From assembly GCA_003427395.1 (NCBI GenBank), contig BFEA01000475.1, positions 648,976 to 701,524 of the forward strand: a DNA stretch of 52,549 nt, read 5' to 3'. Source of the DNA: Chara braunii (lineage: Eukaryota > Streptophyta > Charophyceae > Charales > Characeae). Below are positions 30,120 through 38,978 of this stretch, piece by piece (within the stretch, counting starts at the first letter, position 1; each line of letters starts with the position of its first letter). The notes under the pieces were generated by a model. It saw nothing but the letters and a program-made list of their open reading frames with translations. It was not told where the DNA came from and did not search any database. Made by a program: the position numbers and the translations under genes.

Positions 30120-30527
30120 AAAGTGATGGCCGAAAATGACACCTTTGCACCCGGCAACCTGTCCCTCATTTCCACAGCCGGTCGAATGTTCGACGAGCTT
30201 CAGGACAAGTGCTGGTTGGAATTGACGGAGGACTACTACGACCTCGACACGAGTCCGTCGAAGGACAAGTGCTGGTTGGAATTGACGGAGGACTGGAAAG
30301 TGCCCCCTCCCAGTGGCCCGGACGGTAGTTCCGGGCGGGGGGCACCTGGGGGTGGAGGGGATGGGGGTGGTGGCGCGGGGGGTGGCAAAGGAATCCCGAG
30401 TAGTGGGGAGAGGGGGTCTCACGGCCGCAACACGACACCGGGAGGCAGCGGCGGGGTGGCGGGTTTCGCCGTCGACCGGCCTCCGTCGATAGGCACCTGC
30501 CCGGCAGTCACTCCTGCGGAAAGTTGA
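30120..30527 (+). pseudogene. Gly-rich C-terminal tail with an internal peptide duplication
   Basis: Still in the same frame after TAG 30,117: KVMAENDTFAPGNLSLISTA, then DKCWLELTED twice (encoded at 30,207-30,236 and 30,264-30,293, a 57-bp tandem duplication), then a long Gly-rich run (GAPGGGGDGGGGAGGGKG), ending at TGA 30,525-30,527. That stop lies at the start of a copy of the 24-bp palindrome (from 30,525), so the original C-terminus may have been altered by that repeat. No domain is recognised. Confidence 0.45.
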
Positions 30528-31609
30528 AGTCTGCCGGGATCCGAACTACGTCCGTTGAGGAGCCCCCAGAGCGGTCCGGAATGCAAAGCCGCTCGAGGTC
30601 GGGGGAGCCAAGCAAGGATCTCGAAATTGGCAGCATTGCGGCGCGAGACAGAAACGTGGAAAAGGTGTCGCCTGAGCAGGAGCGACGACCGCAAGGATTG
30701 CAGCGAGAGGCTGCAGGTACAGGGTCCGGCGACACAGAGACGACGAAGTCCGCCGAGATCCGAACTTCTTCGGGCGGGGGGTGTCGGCCAGGGATTGTCG
30801 TGCCGTTGAGAGGGGCACCGTGCACGGAGACAGAAGGGCAGTCCTCGGGATTCAGCACGGGTACCGCGGAAGGGGATGAGTTTCGTGGAAGGGAAGTAGG
30901 GGAGAAAATGGAGGAACGGAGGGGAGCGCTAGAAGGGGAGGAAGAAGGGGAGGAAGAAGGAGACGAAGAGGAGGAAGGGGAGGAAGCGGGAGAAACGGAG
31001 GTACTTAATTTGCTTGGAGGAAGGGAGGGTGCCGGATCTGGAGATGACGAGGTGGAGCACAGTGAGGACGATGCCGGATCTAGAGAGTCATCTGACGAGT
31101 TCGGACAACTGTACAAAGAGCATCACGAGGATGATGTCGACGATGATGCAACGGCAATAGAGATGGAAACACAGGTCGTTAGCAGCCTTTCCGGACAGCC
31201 TGAAGATTATGAGGTCCGACCACTAACGTCTGCTGTCGACTTGCAACACCGCTTCAACGAGGCATCCGTCGCTATCAGCCCGTCTATAACAAGTCGGCAT
31301 ATAAGCATCGACAAAGTTATCGACGGTATTCTCGGCGACCACAACGTGTCTGCCCGTTCGTCCACAACTCCTGACATCGACGAAACTGGCAACGTCACGT
31401 CTCCCGTTGCAGCTGCCTTCGCTTCGTCGCCGCCGAAGTCCCTAGTCCTGTCGGACACCCTTGCCACCGGAGAGGAAGGCGAGGTCGGGGGGACGACAAC
31501 ATGTCACGTCCCCAAAAAAATCGAGGGTCAGCGGTCAAGCTCTCGACGTGCTCGCTTTGCCCGCGCCAAATTCCCCATCGACGGAGCGGAGAGAGAAGCA
31601 GACTGGTAA
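30528..31609 (+). CDS. Acidic low-complexity ORF, unrecognised
   Basis: A 360-codon open frame to TAG at 31,607. It has no early ATG; its first codons lie in a palindrome copy (KSAGIRTT), and a second copy is read as KSAEIRTSS at about 30,747. The first in-frame ATG is near 30,581. The middle is a Glu/Gly-rich run (EEEGEEEGDEEEEGEEAG, ~30,940-30,990), followed by mixed sequence with some helical potential (DLQHRFNEASVAISPSIT). No domain is recognised. By position it may be an exon linking the ParB/methyltransferase-like gene with the Ulp1-like protease exon, but no clear splice pair was found. Confidence 0.35.
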
Positions 31610-32259
31610 GCCGTGAAGAACGCCACACTGCCTGCGCGTCCGGATGTCATCGGATTACAGTCCGCGCTGTGCACACGATGACTGTCCACACTATCTGTCG
31701 ATACGGAAAGTTCCAGATGCCGCCATACTGCAGCCACCAGCCCTTCCTAATACATCTCGTCGGCTTATCTGTCACTCGACCGGGTTGTTGGTCGAGGGCG
31801 GCGAAAAGTTCCTCGACAAACTTACACTCCATCCAAGGAAGGATCTGCCCCGGCTGAGGAAGTGGCCAAGGGGCTAAGGAAGTGGCCAAGTACATGGACT
31901 GACGGTTTTCCCTTCTCGGGAATAGTGTCGGTTTTAGTCCGTCGAGATCCGAACTTCCTTTGTCAATGCGTGATGTGGTCAGTCTCAGTGGGGCTGGTGT
32001 GTTGAAAAGTCCGCCGCAGTCCGAACTTCGGGGACTGCTGGCCTTTGGCTTCTGTGAGTTGTGGTGGTTTTCCTTTGCGAAGTGCGGGGGTGTTAAGCTA
32101 GAATGTTGCAGTCGTTTTGTTTTCCAGTATCACAACCGCACCTGGGTCACATGACCACGCGAAATCAGGGTCCTATGGTCGGAGAGTTCCTGCTTGATTA
32201 TTGCGTCTGTGCGATTGTATGGTTCTCATTTTTCGTTGTGTCTTTCTTCTGTTGTACAG
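31610..32259 (+). other. Probable intron or spacer with two palindrome copies
   Basis: No coding block is seen. Palindrome copies occur at about 31,937 and 32,008. The right end is T/C-rich and finishes TTCTTCTGTTGTACAG at 32,244-32,259, a strong-looking 3' splice acceptor (pyrimidine tract then ACAG). Confidence 0.5.
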
Positions 32260-32521
32260 GGGTGGGGTCGTCTCGAACACGGAGATCCTCCAAATATCCT
32301 GAGCACATATTGCAGAAAATCCCCGGGTTGACTACAAAACACAAGGATATGTTAAAGGCGTTGATGTCGAGATCGGGAAGAAGGAGTACAACGTTGCCAT
32401 TGAGGAATGTTTTTCCCTTCTTGTCCCAGAGAAAGGGACATATCCACGATCTGTGAGTAGGGGTCAGGCCATGTATGAGAAGTACTTAGCAACGCGTAAT
32501 GCTCCGGGGGACAATGCCTAG
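32260..32521 (+). pseudogene. Upstream exon-like segment of the Ulp1-like gene
   Basis: Directly after the acceptor ending at 32,259, the second frame reads VVSNTEILQIS, a TGA near 32,298, then AHIAENPRVDYKTQGY, VDVEIGKKEYNVAIEECF and SLLVPEKGTYPRSVSRGQ, ending at TAG 32,519. The composition is that of a real globular protein and the frame lies 24 bp upstream of the protease frame. No intron joining it to the protease in phase was found: the candidate donor at 32,453 and acceptor at 32,569 do not keep the frame. I therefore treat this as broken. Confidence 0.45.
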
Positions 32522-32544
32522 AACTCCGTTTCTCACTACCCCAC

Positions 32545-33327
32545 GTGTCCTTTGCTCGATGTTGTGCAGTGCGGGCCGCAAGTGCAGCACGTGGGAAAAG
32601 TTTCGCTACAGCGATTGCGCCTCTGAGCTTACGGGTTTTGGACGACATTTTACGAGGCTCGGTATCGTCTCACACTGTTCTCTCTATACTGGACGATGGC
32701 CAATTTCGGACTGCAGTAAAAGATCTCCTCACCCTGCTGCATGTCGACAGTAGGGTGAATAATGAGGTGGTCAATTTCTATATGGCATTGTTGGGGTCAA
32801 CCGCATGTGGGTCACGTGACATCTTGTCGGGCCTTCAAGTCTTCAGCTTTAATTCGTTCTTCTTCAGTAAACTGCGACCTCAAGGACACGGTGGGGTGCG
32901 GAGGTGGACTAGAAATGTAGATTTGCTTCGTTACGATATTGTCTTCGTTCCTGTCCACAAAGATGATGATCACTGGATCCTCCTTTCCGTCAACATGAGA
33001 GATGATGTTATCGAAATTTTTGATTCTTTTCCTCGCATTGTATCTGCTTCTAGTTTTTACCTTTCTGTTTTCGGGTTGATTGTGCAGTATTTGGAACGTC
33101 AAACGTCAAATAGGCGGTCGGGTAGGAGTTGGAAGTCGATAGTGCGAAATGTTGTGGTGGATGGAGTTCCAAGACAAGTGGATGGAGCAAGTTGTGGGGT
33201 GTTCATGTTGATGTATGCGACGTTGTTGCAACGTGGAGATCGACCGCCTTTCCAGTTCTCTTATAAAGATATTCCGCTTCTTAGACGACAATTAGCATCA
33301 TGTATCTTAGAACATCGTTGTCTTTGA
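32545..33327 (+). CDS. Ulp1/SENP-like (C48) cysteine protease domain
   Basis: A 260-aa frame ending at TGA 33,325. Its first 25 residues are doubtful, because a possible acceptor GTTGTGCAG ends at 32,569. It carries the C48 peptidase signature: VHKDDDHWILLSV with catalytic His at residue 143, IEIFDSF with Asp at 160, then VPRQVDGASCGVFMLMY with the helper Gln and nucleophile Cys at 217, at the usual spacing. C48 enzymes process or remove SUMO/ubiquitin-like modifiers. In plants many such domains are carried by MULE- and KDZ-type transposons, so this one may be mobile-element cargo. All catalytic positions are present and the domain itself has no frameshift. It is on the same strand as, and downstream of, the ParB/methyltransferase-like gene. 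Confidence 0.8.
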   Translation: MSFARCCAVRAASAARGKSFATAIAPLSLRVLDDILRGSVSSHTVLSILDDGQFRTAVKDLLTLLHVDSRVNNEVVNFYMALLGSTACGSRDILSGLQVFSFNSFFFSKLRPQGHGGVRRWTRNVDLLRYDIVFVPVHKDDDHWILLSVNMRDDVIEIFDSFPRIVSASSFYLSVFGLIVQYLERQTSNRRSGRSWKSIVRNVVVDGVPRQVDGASCGVFMLMYATLLQRGDRPPFQFSYKDIPLLRRQLASCILEHRCL

Positions 33328-33512
33328 TGGATTTGATTGACTACAACTCTTTTCTTAAGGTGTTCTTTTTGTTGTTCATTGAATTCTGTAAATCGAGATA
33401 TTATCTTCTAAAGATATTCTGCTTCTTACACGACAATTAACATCATGTTTCTTACAACATCGTTGTCTTTGATGGATTTGATTGACTTGGAAACTCTTTC
33501 TTAAGGTGTTTC
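33265..33512. repeat. 145-bp tandem duplication of the protease 3' end
   Basis: The block starting AAAGATATTCCGCTTCTTAG at 33,265 recurs at 33,410 (AAAGATATTCTGCTTCTTAC) with about 90% identity over 100 bp. The second copy still spells the protease C-terminus (KDILLLTRQLTSCFLQHRCL, then TGA) downstream of the real stop. Confidence 0.88.
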
Positions 33513-33540
33513 ATTGGGTTGTCTACAATAAGCTCATTGC

Positions 33541-33738
33541 ATGTCCTGCATCATGTATGAGCTTTGTAATCTCTGTCACGTCGCAATCGTTTCTAATGCA
33601 GCGGAACATGCCATACGTTATGTTCCATGTTTCGAATTTTGTTCCACTACAAGTATTCTGTTCCATGTTTCAAAACGGAAGTGTAAACATGATTGTGAAA
33701 CTGATTGGTGGATGCATGAGAAATGTCATCTTATGTGA
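33541..33738 (+). CDS. Short Cys/His-rich ORF, doubtful
   Basis: A 65-aa frame with ordered Cys/His pairs: ELCNLCH, VPCFEFC, RKCKHDC and WWMHEKCH. The W-x-H-x-x-C end is reminiscent of PHD-like zinc fingers, but spacing is irregular and I cannot assign a family. A competing frame overlaps it. It is AT-rich like its surroundings. It may be a remnant of a larger protein or chance. Confidence 0.2.
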   Translation: MSCIMYELCNLCHVAIVSNAAEHAIRYVPCFEFCSTTSILFHVSKRKCKHDCETDWWMHEKCHLM

Positions 33739-34110
33739 AAGTGACCAATGGATGCCAAAAGCTTCTTTGCATTACCATTTAAACTGCGGATATTCATTGT
33801 GAATGAGCACAATTTTAAGTTTTACACTTGTGCATAGAAAATTCGAAAAAAAATGGTTATTAAAATACACCTTGCCCATCACAACTGTAAACAAGTGTGT
33901 TCCTCAGTGCCCTCATGTCGGGCGAGATGATGACTGTGCCTTTATGCGGAAGTCCGAATCTCTTCAACATCCAAACAATCGTCTCGGGTGAGACGATGGG
34001 TGTGCTTGCATAACTTAAGGCTAACCTGGTAAATGACAATTTGATGTGTTGACCAACAACGATTCGATCATGACACCTTGCTCATCACATACGTAAGCTT
34101 TGAGTCTAAC
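33739..34110. other. AT-rich, no gene seen
   Basis: AT-rich sequence without a recognisable gene. CGTCTCGGGTGAGACGATG-like phrases occur near 33,980 and, inverted in sense, near 34,200 (CGTCTTCAGCAAGACGATG). Confidence 0.4.
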
Positions 34111-34740
34111 AAGTGTGGATCTCGGCACACTCCCGCCCATTCTCATGGTCACAAGTCTTCTAAACAAATCCGGATCTCATCATACATCTAAACAACCGTC
34201 TTCAGCAAGACGATGAACCTGGGCCGAGTGTAACTTTGGGATAACCGAAAGAATTATACTGAGTCTCTCCAATTCAATTTGATTACATTGCTAATTTTGC
34301 TTACAAACTTCAACAACTATGGATGTCAGAAAACTTTCGCATTTGGGCCGAGTGGATGGGCACGCCTATGTAGAAACACTGCAGTGAAAAACGATTTCGT
34401 AAGAAAGAGGACAGTGTTACAATATAATATCTTTCATCACATTAAATTTTGTGAAATTGAAGTTTGACAAGTAAGGATCCCGGCACACTTCCACACAAGG
34501 TTCTCTGTGTGGCGTGCCATTCGTTATTCGTTTATGAAGTTTGCGTAGTATGGATCCCAACACACTTCCCCGCAGGATCACCAGCACGTTTTTTAAGTTC
34601 AACAAGTAAGGATCCCAACACACTTCCGCACAGGGTTCGCAGGTGGCGTGCCTAACATGTGTGGGTCTCTACACGCTTCCGCATTTGGGATTTCAGTTAT
34701 AAAGTTTCACAAGTGCGGATCTCAGCACTCTTCTGCATGT
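34111..34740. repeat. Variant palindrome family, partly tandem (~53-58 bp)
   Basis: Copies centre on GGATCCCGGC or GGATCTCGGC at about 34,111, 34,467, 34,545, 34,603, 34,656 and 34,711. The last four are spaced 58, 53 and 54 bp apart. Arms read AAGTGTG before and CACACT after the spacer in the best copy (34,111-34,132). The spacer GATCYCGG is the same as in the 14-32 kb palindrome family, but the arms differ. Confidence 0.75.
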
Positions 34741-34849
34741 GGTTAAGCCCTGGATGGGCATGCCAACGTTGCTTAGGCTGCAGCCACAAATGAATTCGTT
34801 GAAAAGAGGACACATTATAATGTCATATTTTAACGAATAACATGTTTAT

Positions 34850-35640
34850 GTCTGCGTACTGTATTCTCACTGTGCATCGTGTGGTACCGTGTACTACGTG
34901 TCTGTGCACTATGCCTGTGGCACCGTGCTCGTTTTCCCGTGTTTGCGCGTGTATCGCAACATGATTGTGTCTGTGACTGTATTTTCACTGCGTATGCGCG
35001 TGTCACAGTGTCTGTGTCAGTGTGACAGAGTGACTATGCACTGTGTGCCCGAGTCACTGTGTATCTGTGTATTAGCTGTATGCCTGCGTGTTTCTGTGGG
35101 TATTGCTGTGTTTCTGTGTCTGTGTGACTGTGTCACAGCTTCACCAAGTCTGTGTACGTGTGTGCACCACATCCAGGTAGCCCTCAGCATGTGTGCAAGT
35201 CACAGCATCCGCATGTCACATTATCTGCATGTCGCTGTACCCGTGCGTGTCACTGCATGTGTTTGTGTCACAGTATGTGATTGCATCATTTTAGCCGCAT
35301 GTGCGTGCGTGACCCAGCGCATCTGTGTCTGTGTGTTACTGCATGACAGTGTCTGTGTCACTGCGTGACTGTGCGGATGTGTCCGAGTCACCGTGTGACT
35401 ATGCGTCCACTGTCCCAGACCGTGACTATTTGCCCCATGCTGTGCATGACTGTCCCATACTGTGTCTGTTTGTTTGTTGTAGGTCTGTATGTCTGTTTGT
35501 TGGTCTTCGGTCTGTGTATTTGTTCGTATATGTCTGTCTGTCCGTGTCTGTTGCTATCTGTCGGGCTGTTTCTGTCTGTGTTTCTCTCTTGCTTGTATGC
35601 AGGTGCCCAGACAACAGCATGACAAAGCGGAAGTCGCACT
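34850..35640. repeat. GTGTCTGTG/CACTGTGT-rich low-complexity region
   Basis: About 800 bp of degenerate TGTGTCTGTG, GTGTCACTG and TGTCTGTCTG words. Frames through it are Cys/Val-rich artefacts. From 35,640 to 35,870 the sequence is more complex but has no gene. Confidence 0.8.
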
Positions 35641-35865
35641 GTACACAGTCCAGACCCTTAGCAGTGAGTCAAACTGTGTGACTGTGGGTAGGGGATCTGA
35701 GGCCAGACTGCCTAGTCAATCATTACATAAGGCCTGGTCTCAAGAAGGTCAACCTTCACTTTTGTTGTGCTGCCTTGACGTTGGCTTGACTCTGGCATTA
35801 TGGACGGCGAGGCAGGACTGTGGCAGCATGTTGGCACCTTCTTTTCTAAGCGTCGGCCTCTGTTG

Positions 35866-36030
35866 ACGTGGCGCGTGCCACCTGTATTCATTGCTGATGT
35901 GGCGCAGGGCACTGTGTACATGGCCGGAGTGGCGCATGCCACGGATCTACATCGATGATGTGGCACAGGCCACGCTGTCTATATTTGTTGATGCGGCACA
36001 GGCCGCGCAGTCTATATTGCTGCTGTGGTG
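35866..36030. repeat. 31-33-bp degenerate tandem repeat with a palindromic core
   Basis: Five to six units carry TGGCGCGTGCCAC, TGGCGCAGGGCAC, TGGCGCATGCCAC, TGGCACAGGCCAC and CGGCACAGGCCGC, each followed by a TGTATTCAT- or TCTATATT-like segment and GATG. Each core is a near-palindrome (TGGCRC...GCCA). Confidence 0.8.
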
Positions 36031-36542
36031 CATACCGGTGCCATGCAGGTTGCACCGCTTGCTGACTTTCTGAGGCCTCCTCGTTTCTGTCACTCATGCG
36101 AGTTGCATCTTAGACGAGTAGTGTTCCCTCTTCAGATGAACGCCTCCTTGCAAAAGCGGAGGGCCAAACAGTCCTCCTCATGCAAATGTCATACACGAGA
36201 ACCATGAACGAAACTGCCCCCTATCTTCCATGATTCTATCCTTCCCTCTCTCTCTTTCTTTCTGTGTCTGTCAATCTGTCTGTCCATTTGTGCCTCTCGG
36301 TCTGTTTATCAGTATGTTTGTCAGTCTGTAGCTGGTTGTCTGTCTGTTTCACTCCTTTGAGGGTGTGTGTACGTGTACAAGTTGATAGGAGTGTAGTGAT
36401 GGATCATAGCCGACCGAGGCAAGTTTGAATCTGATTTGCGTTCATGGCTTCGTATTCTCGGAGTTTGTGTGGACGCAAACTGCCGGCTTGTTCGTCATCT
36501 GTTTGCATGCATGCTGGACATCGAGGAAGGCAACTGTGATCA
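36031..36542. other. No gene seen
   Basis: Unremarkable sequence with CTCTCTTTC/TCTGTCTG-type low-complexity words at 36,240-36,350. No family-like protein or RNA signature. Confidence 0.5.
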
Positions 36543-36543
36543 C

Positions 36544-36609
<66 letters not shown>
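36544..36609. repeat. (AAT)22 microsatellite
   Basis: Uninterrupted AAT triplets, one of several AAT tracts in the next 2 kb. Confidence 0.98.
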
Positions 36610-36611
<2 letters not shown>

Positions 36612-36793
36612 TAAAAACACAAATTGAATATATACAAGTTATGCTACCAATTCGATACAGTCAATACCTAGCGTTTTGCTTTAGAGTTTCGATGGTCATA
36701 ACCTTTCCCTCTACATGATGCTTCGTCCTCTCTCTACCACGCCGGCTTTGCATGTACACAACTGAAATCATTGGTAAGATCAATCTGAAATAG

Positions 36794-36902
36794 TGACAAT
36801 AATAATAAGAACAACAACAACAATAACAATAATAATAATAATAAAAAACAACTATAATAATAATAATAACATTACTAATACTACTAATAAAAATAATAAA
36901 TG
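36794..36902. repeat. Interrupted (AAT/AAC)n microsatellite
   Basis: ACAATAATAATAAGAACAACAAC-type triplets with short breaks. Confidence 0.92.
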
Positions 36903-37059
36903 TATACTATCTACTTTTCGGTCTGGTACAACCAAAAAGAGAGTGCTGTGTGTTTGGAGAAGTCGCTTCGGTCTCCCACGTCACTTATCCGGCTCACTCA
37001 CCATGGAGGCAAGTGCAGGACTCACTTCATAATGAATTTGTATGAAAAAAAACCATAAG

Positions 37060-37062
37060 AAC

Positions 37063-37114
<52 letters not shown>

Positions 37115-37135
37115 TAAATAATAACAATAAGTGTA
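37060..37135. repeat. (AAT)n microsatellite
   Basis: About 17 AAT triplets at 37,061-37,112, then an interrupted tail. Confidence 0.95.
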
Positions 37136-37387
37136 TACAGACTGTTCTGCTGGTCTGATTCGCTCACGGATCAGAACTCTTGCCTAAGCAAGGTCGCGAG
37201 GTAACGGCTATAGCAATGATCAGCGTAAATGGAAAGTCATTCCCATTCATTCTCTCTCTCCTCTCTCTCTCACACACACACGTTCATTATACTTTGTCGT
37301 GTCGGTCATTCCTGATCAGCCACGTGGCCCAATCACATCGAGCGCGTAACCATATGCACGCGCGCAAAGCTCTCTCTCTCTCTTGCT

Positions 37388-37419
<32 letters not shown>

Positions 37420-37449
37420 CACACACACGCACACACGCACACACACACA
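37388..37449. repeat. (CA)n microsatellite flanking hairpin copy 1
   Basis: CA repeat with a few CG interruptions, directly left of the hairpin repeat at 37,455. A (CT)n tract lies on its other side. Confidence 0.95.
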
Positions 37450-37454
37450 TTCCA

Positions 37455-37540
37455 TCGATAGGATGAGCAAAAGCGAAATGAATCTTCCGCTGAAACGTGG
37501 AAATATACACTGCCACTTCTTGATTTGCTCATTCTATCGA
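37455..37540. repeat. 86-bp hairpin repeat, copy 1
   Basis: Left arm TCGATAGGATGAGCAAA (37,455-37,471) and right arm TTTGCTCATTCTATCGA (37,524-37,540) pair at 16 of 17 positions. The loop contains CTTCCGCTGAAACGTGG and AATATACACTGCCA, shared with copies 2 and 3. The downstream flank AAGTAGC-TGCGGCG is also shared. Confidence 0.9.
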
Positions 37541-37736
37541 CCCAAGTAGCATGCGGCGAGGCGCGGGCTGGAGACTTAGCCGTCGGCCAAGGTTGGAGAC
37601 TTTTCGTCTCTCTCTCTCTCTCTCTCACTTCGTGTACCAGGTACTAACCTATGAAGGTGGCGTCTTGACTCAGGTACCTCAAAGATGAAGCTGGAGCTAT
37701 GGCATCCCAGGTAGGTCTCTCTCTGGCTTCCCCCCA

Positions 37737-37822
37737 CGTTTCTCCTTCTCCTTCTCCTTCTTCTTCTTCCTCTTCTTCTTCTTCTTCTTTCTTCTCCTCC
37801 TTGTTTCTTCTTCTTCCTTTAA
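37737..37822. repeat. (CTT)n/(TTC)n pyrimidine tract
   Basis: TTCTCCTTCTTCTTC-type sequence. A similar tract occurs at 38,080-38,180 and at 39,738-39,845. Confidence 0.9.
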
Positions 37823-37855
37823 ATGATAAGGCTCAATGAACCTTCTACAACACCC

Positions 37856-38030
37856 CAACGCCAACGCCGAGATCACCGCGATCCGAATATTTCACCGGAC
37901 CATTCCATCGGTAGGAGCGTCGAAGGTGTGTACACAGGGCAGGGACGTAATCAGCGCGAGCTGATGACTCGTGCTTATCCCTCATTCAAGATCGGTAATT
38001 ACGACAATCTATCCCCGTCGCGGCGAGCCT
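37856..38030 (+). repeat. ~170-bp direct repeat, copy 1
   Basis: The order TTCACCGGACCATTC, CGGTAGGAGCG, CAGGGACGTAATCAGCGCG, CTGATGACTCG and CCCTCATTCAAGATCG is repeated at 39,548-39,715. Both copies are followed by a long CTT/TTC tract. Confidence 0.85.
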
Positions 38031-38736
38031 CTCTTCCCTGTGCTCGCGCTACCTCCCTGCATGTTCCCTGCTTCCTCTCTCCTTCTCCTTCTCTCCTTTT
38101 TTTTTTTCTCCTTCTTCTTCTTCGTCTTCTCTCCTTTCTACTTCTTCTACTACTACTAATTCTCCTTCCTCCCTCTTCTCCTTCTCCTCCTCCTTCCACG
38201 CGGTTGCATTCCTCCTTCCCCACCATCCTCGTATTCTTCTTGCGCTCCTGGCTTCTCTCGCATAGCGCTCGCTTCCCCTCTCTATCTTCCTCCTCGTGAT
38301 ACCGAGTATGTTGCACCCCTCTGTCACACCGCCCCGCCTGTGTCATGCACGATATTAGTGCCCCCATTCAATCTTCCACGGTCGTTTCCCGCCACGTACT
38401 CGTCCCTTTTTTTCTTCTTCGTTTCTACAACTTACATCATCGTAGTAATGGCTCGATTCAAAAACAATAATAATGACTAATACTCGTAATATTAATTATA
38501 GCAGTTATATTAATAATAATAATAATAATATTAAAAATAATAATAATAATAACGAACGTATACAAACTATCTTTGAGGTCGAGTACATTTGTTTCAAGGT
38601 GCATCGTGAATCAGGGTGGTCACCTGTTTGCGACGCCGATGATCAACAATCATCGGGTAAGTCTCTCGTTTTCTCTTTCTCTTTCATTCACTCTCTCCTT
38701 GGTCGAATCTTGAACGTCTCACACCCACGCATTCCA

Positions 38737-38822
38737 TCGATACGACGAGCAAAGGCGGAATGAATCTTAAGCTGAAACGGGAAAATATACACTGCCAATT
38801 TTTGATTTGCTCGTTCTATCGC
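38737..38822. repeat. 86-bp hairpin repeat, copy 2
   Basis: Arms TCGATACGACGAGCAAA (38,737-38,753) and TTTGCTCGTTCTATCGC (38,806-38,822) pair at 14 of 17 positions. Relative to copy 1, position 10 of the left arm changes T to C and its partner in the right arm changes A to G, keeping the pair. Confidence 0.88.
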
Positions 38823-38874
38823 ACCAAGTAGCGTGCGGCGAGCCGTGGGGTTGGAGACTTAGGCTCTCTCTCTT

Positions 38875-38875
<1 letters not shown>

Positions 38876-38956
<81 letters not shown>
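38876..38956. repeat. (CA)40 microsatellite
   Basis: 81 bp of uninterrupted CA, between hairpin copies 2 and 3. Confidence 0.98.
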
Positions 38957-38964
<8 letters not shown>

Positions 38965-38978
38965 ACACTCACACACCA

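Noticed and set aside
30524-31609. ORF start at 30,524
   Set aside because: That position is TTG inside a palindrome copy; the first in-frame ATG is near 30,581 and the true start is probably upstream by splicing or absent.
32453-32569. Intron between GTGAGT (32,453) and GTTGTGCAG (32,569)
   Set aside because: Joining these sites does not keep the protease reading frame; the evidence for the acceptor ending at 32,259 is better.
34111-34740. CRISPR-like short repeats with ~54-bp spacing
   Set aside because: Repeats are degenerate, spacers also resemble each other, and the context is eukaryotic.
35000-35700. Cys/Val-rich ORFs
   Set aside because: They are translations of TGTGTCTGTG low-complexity DNA.
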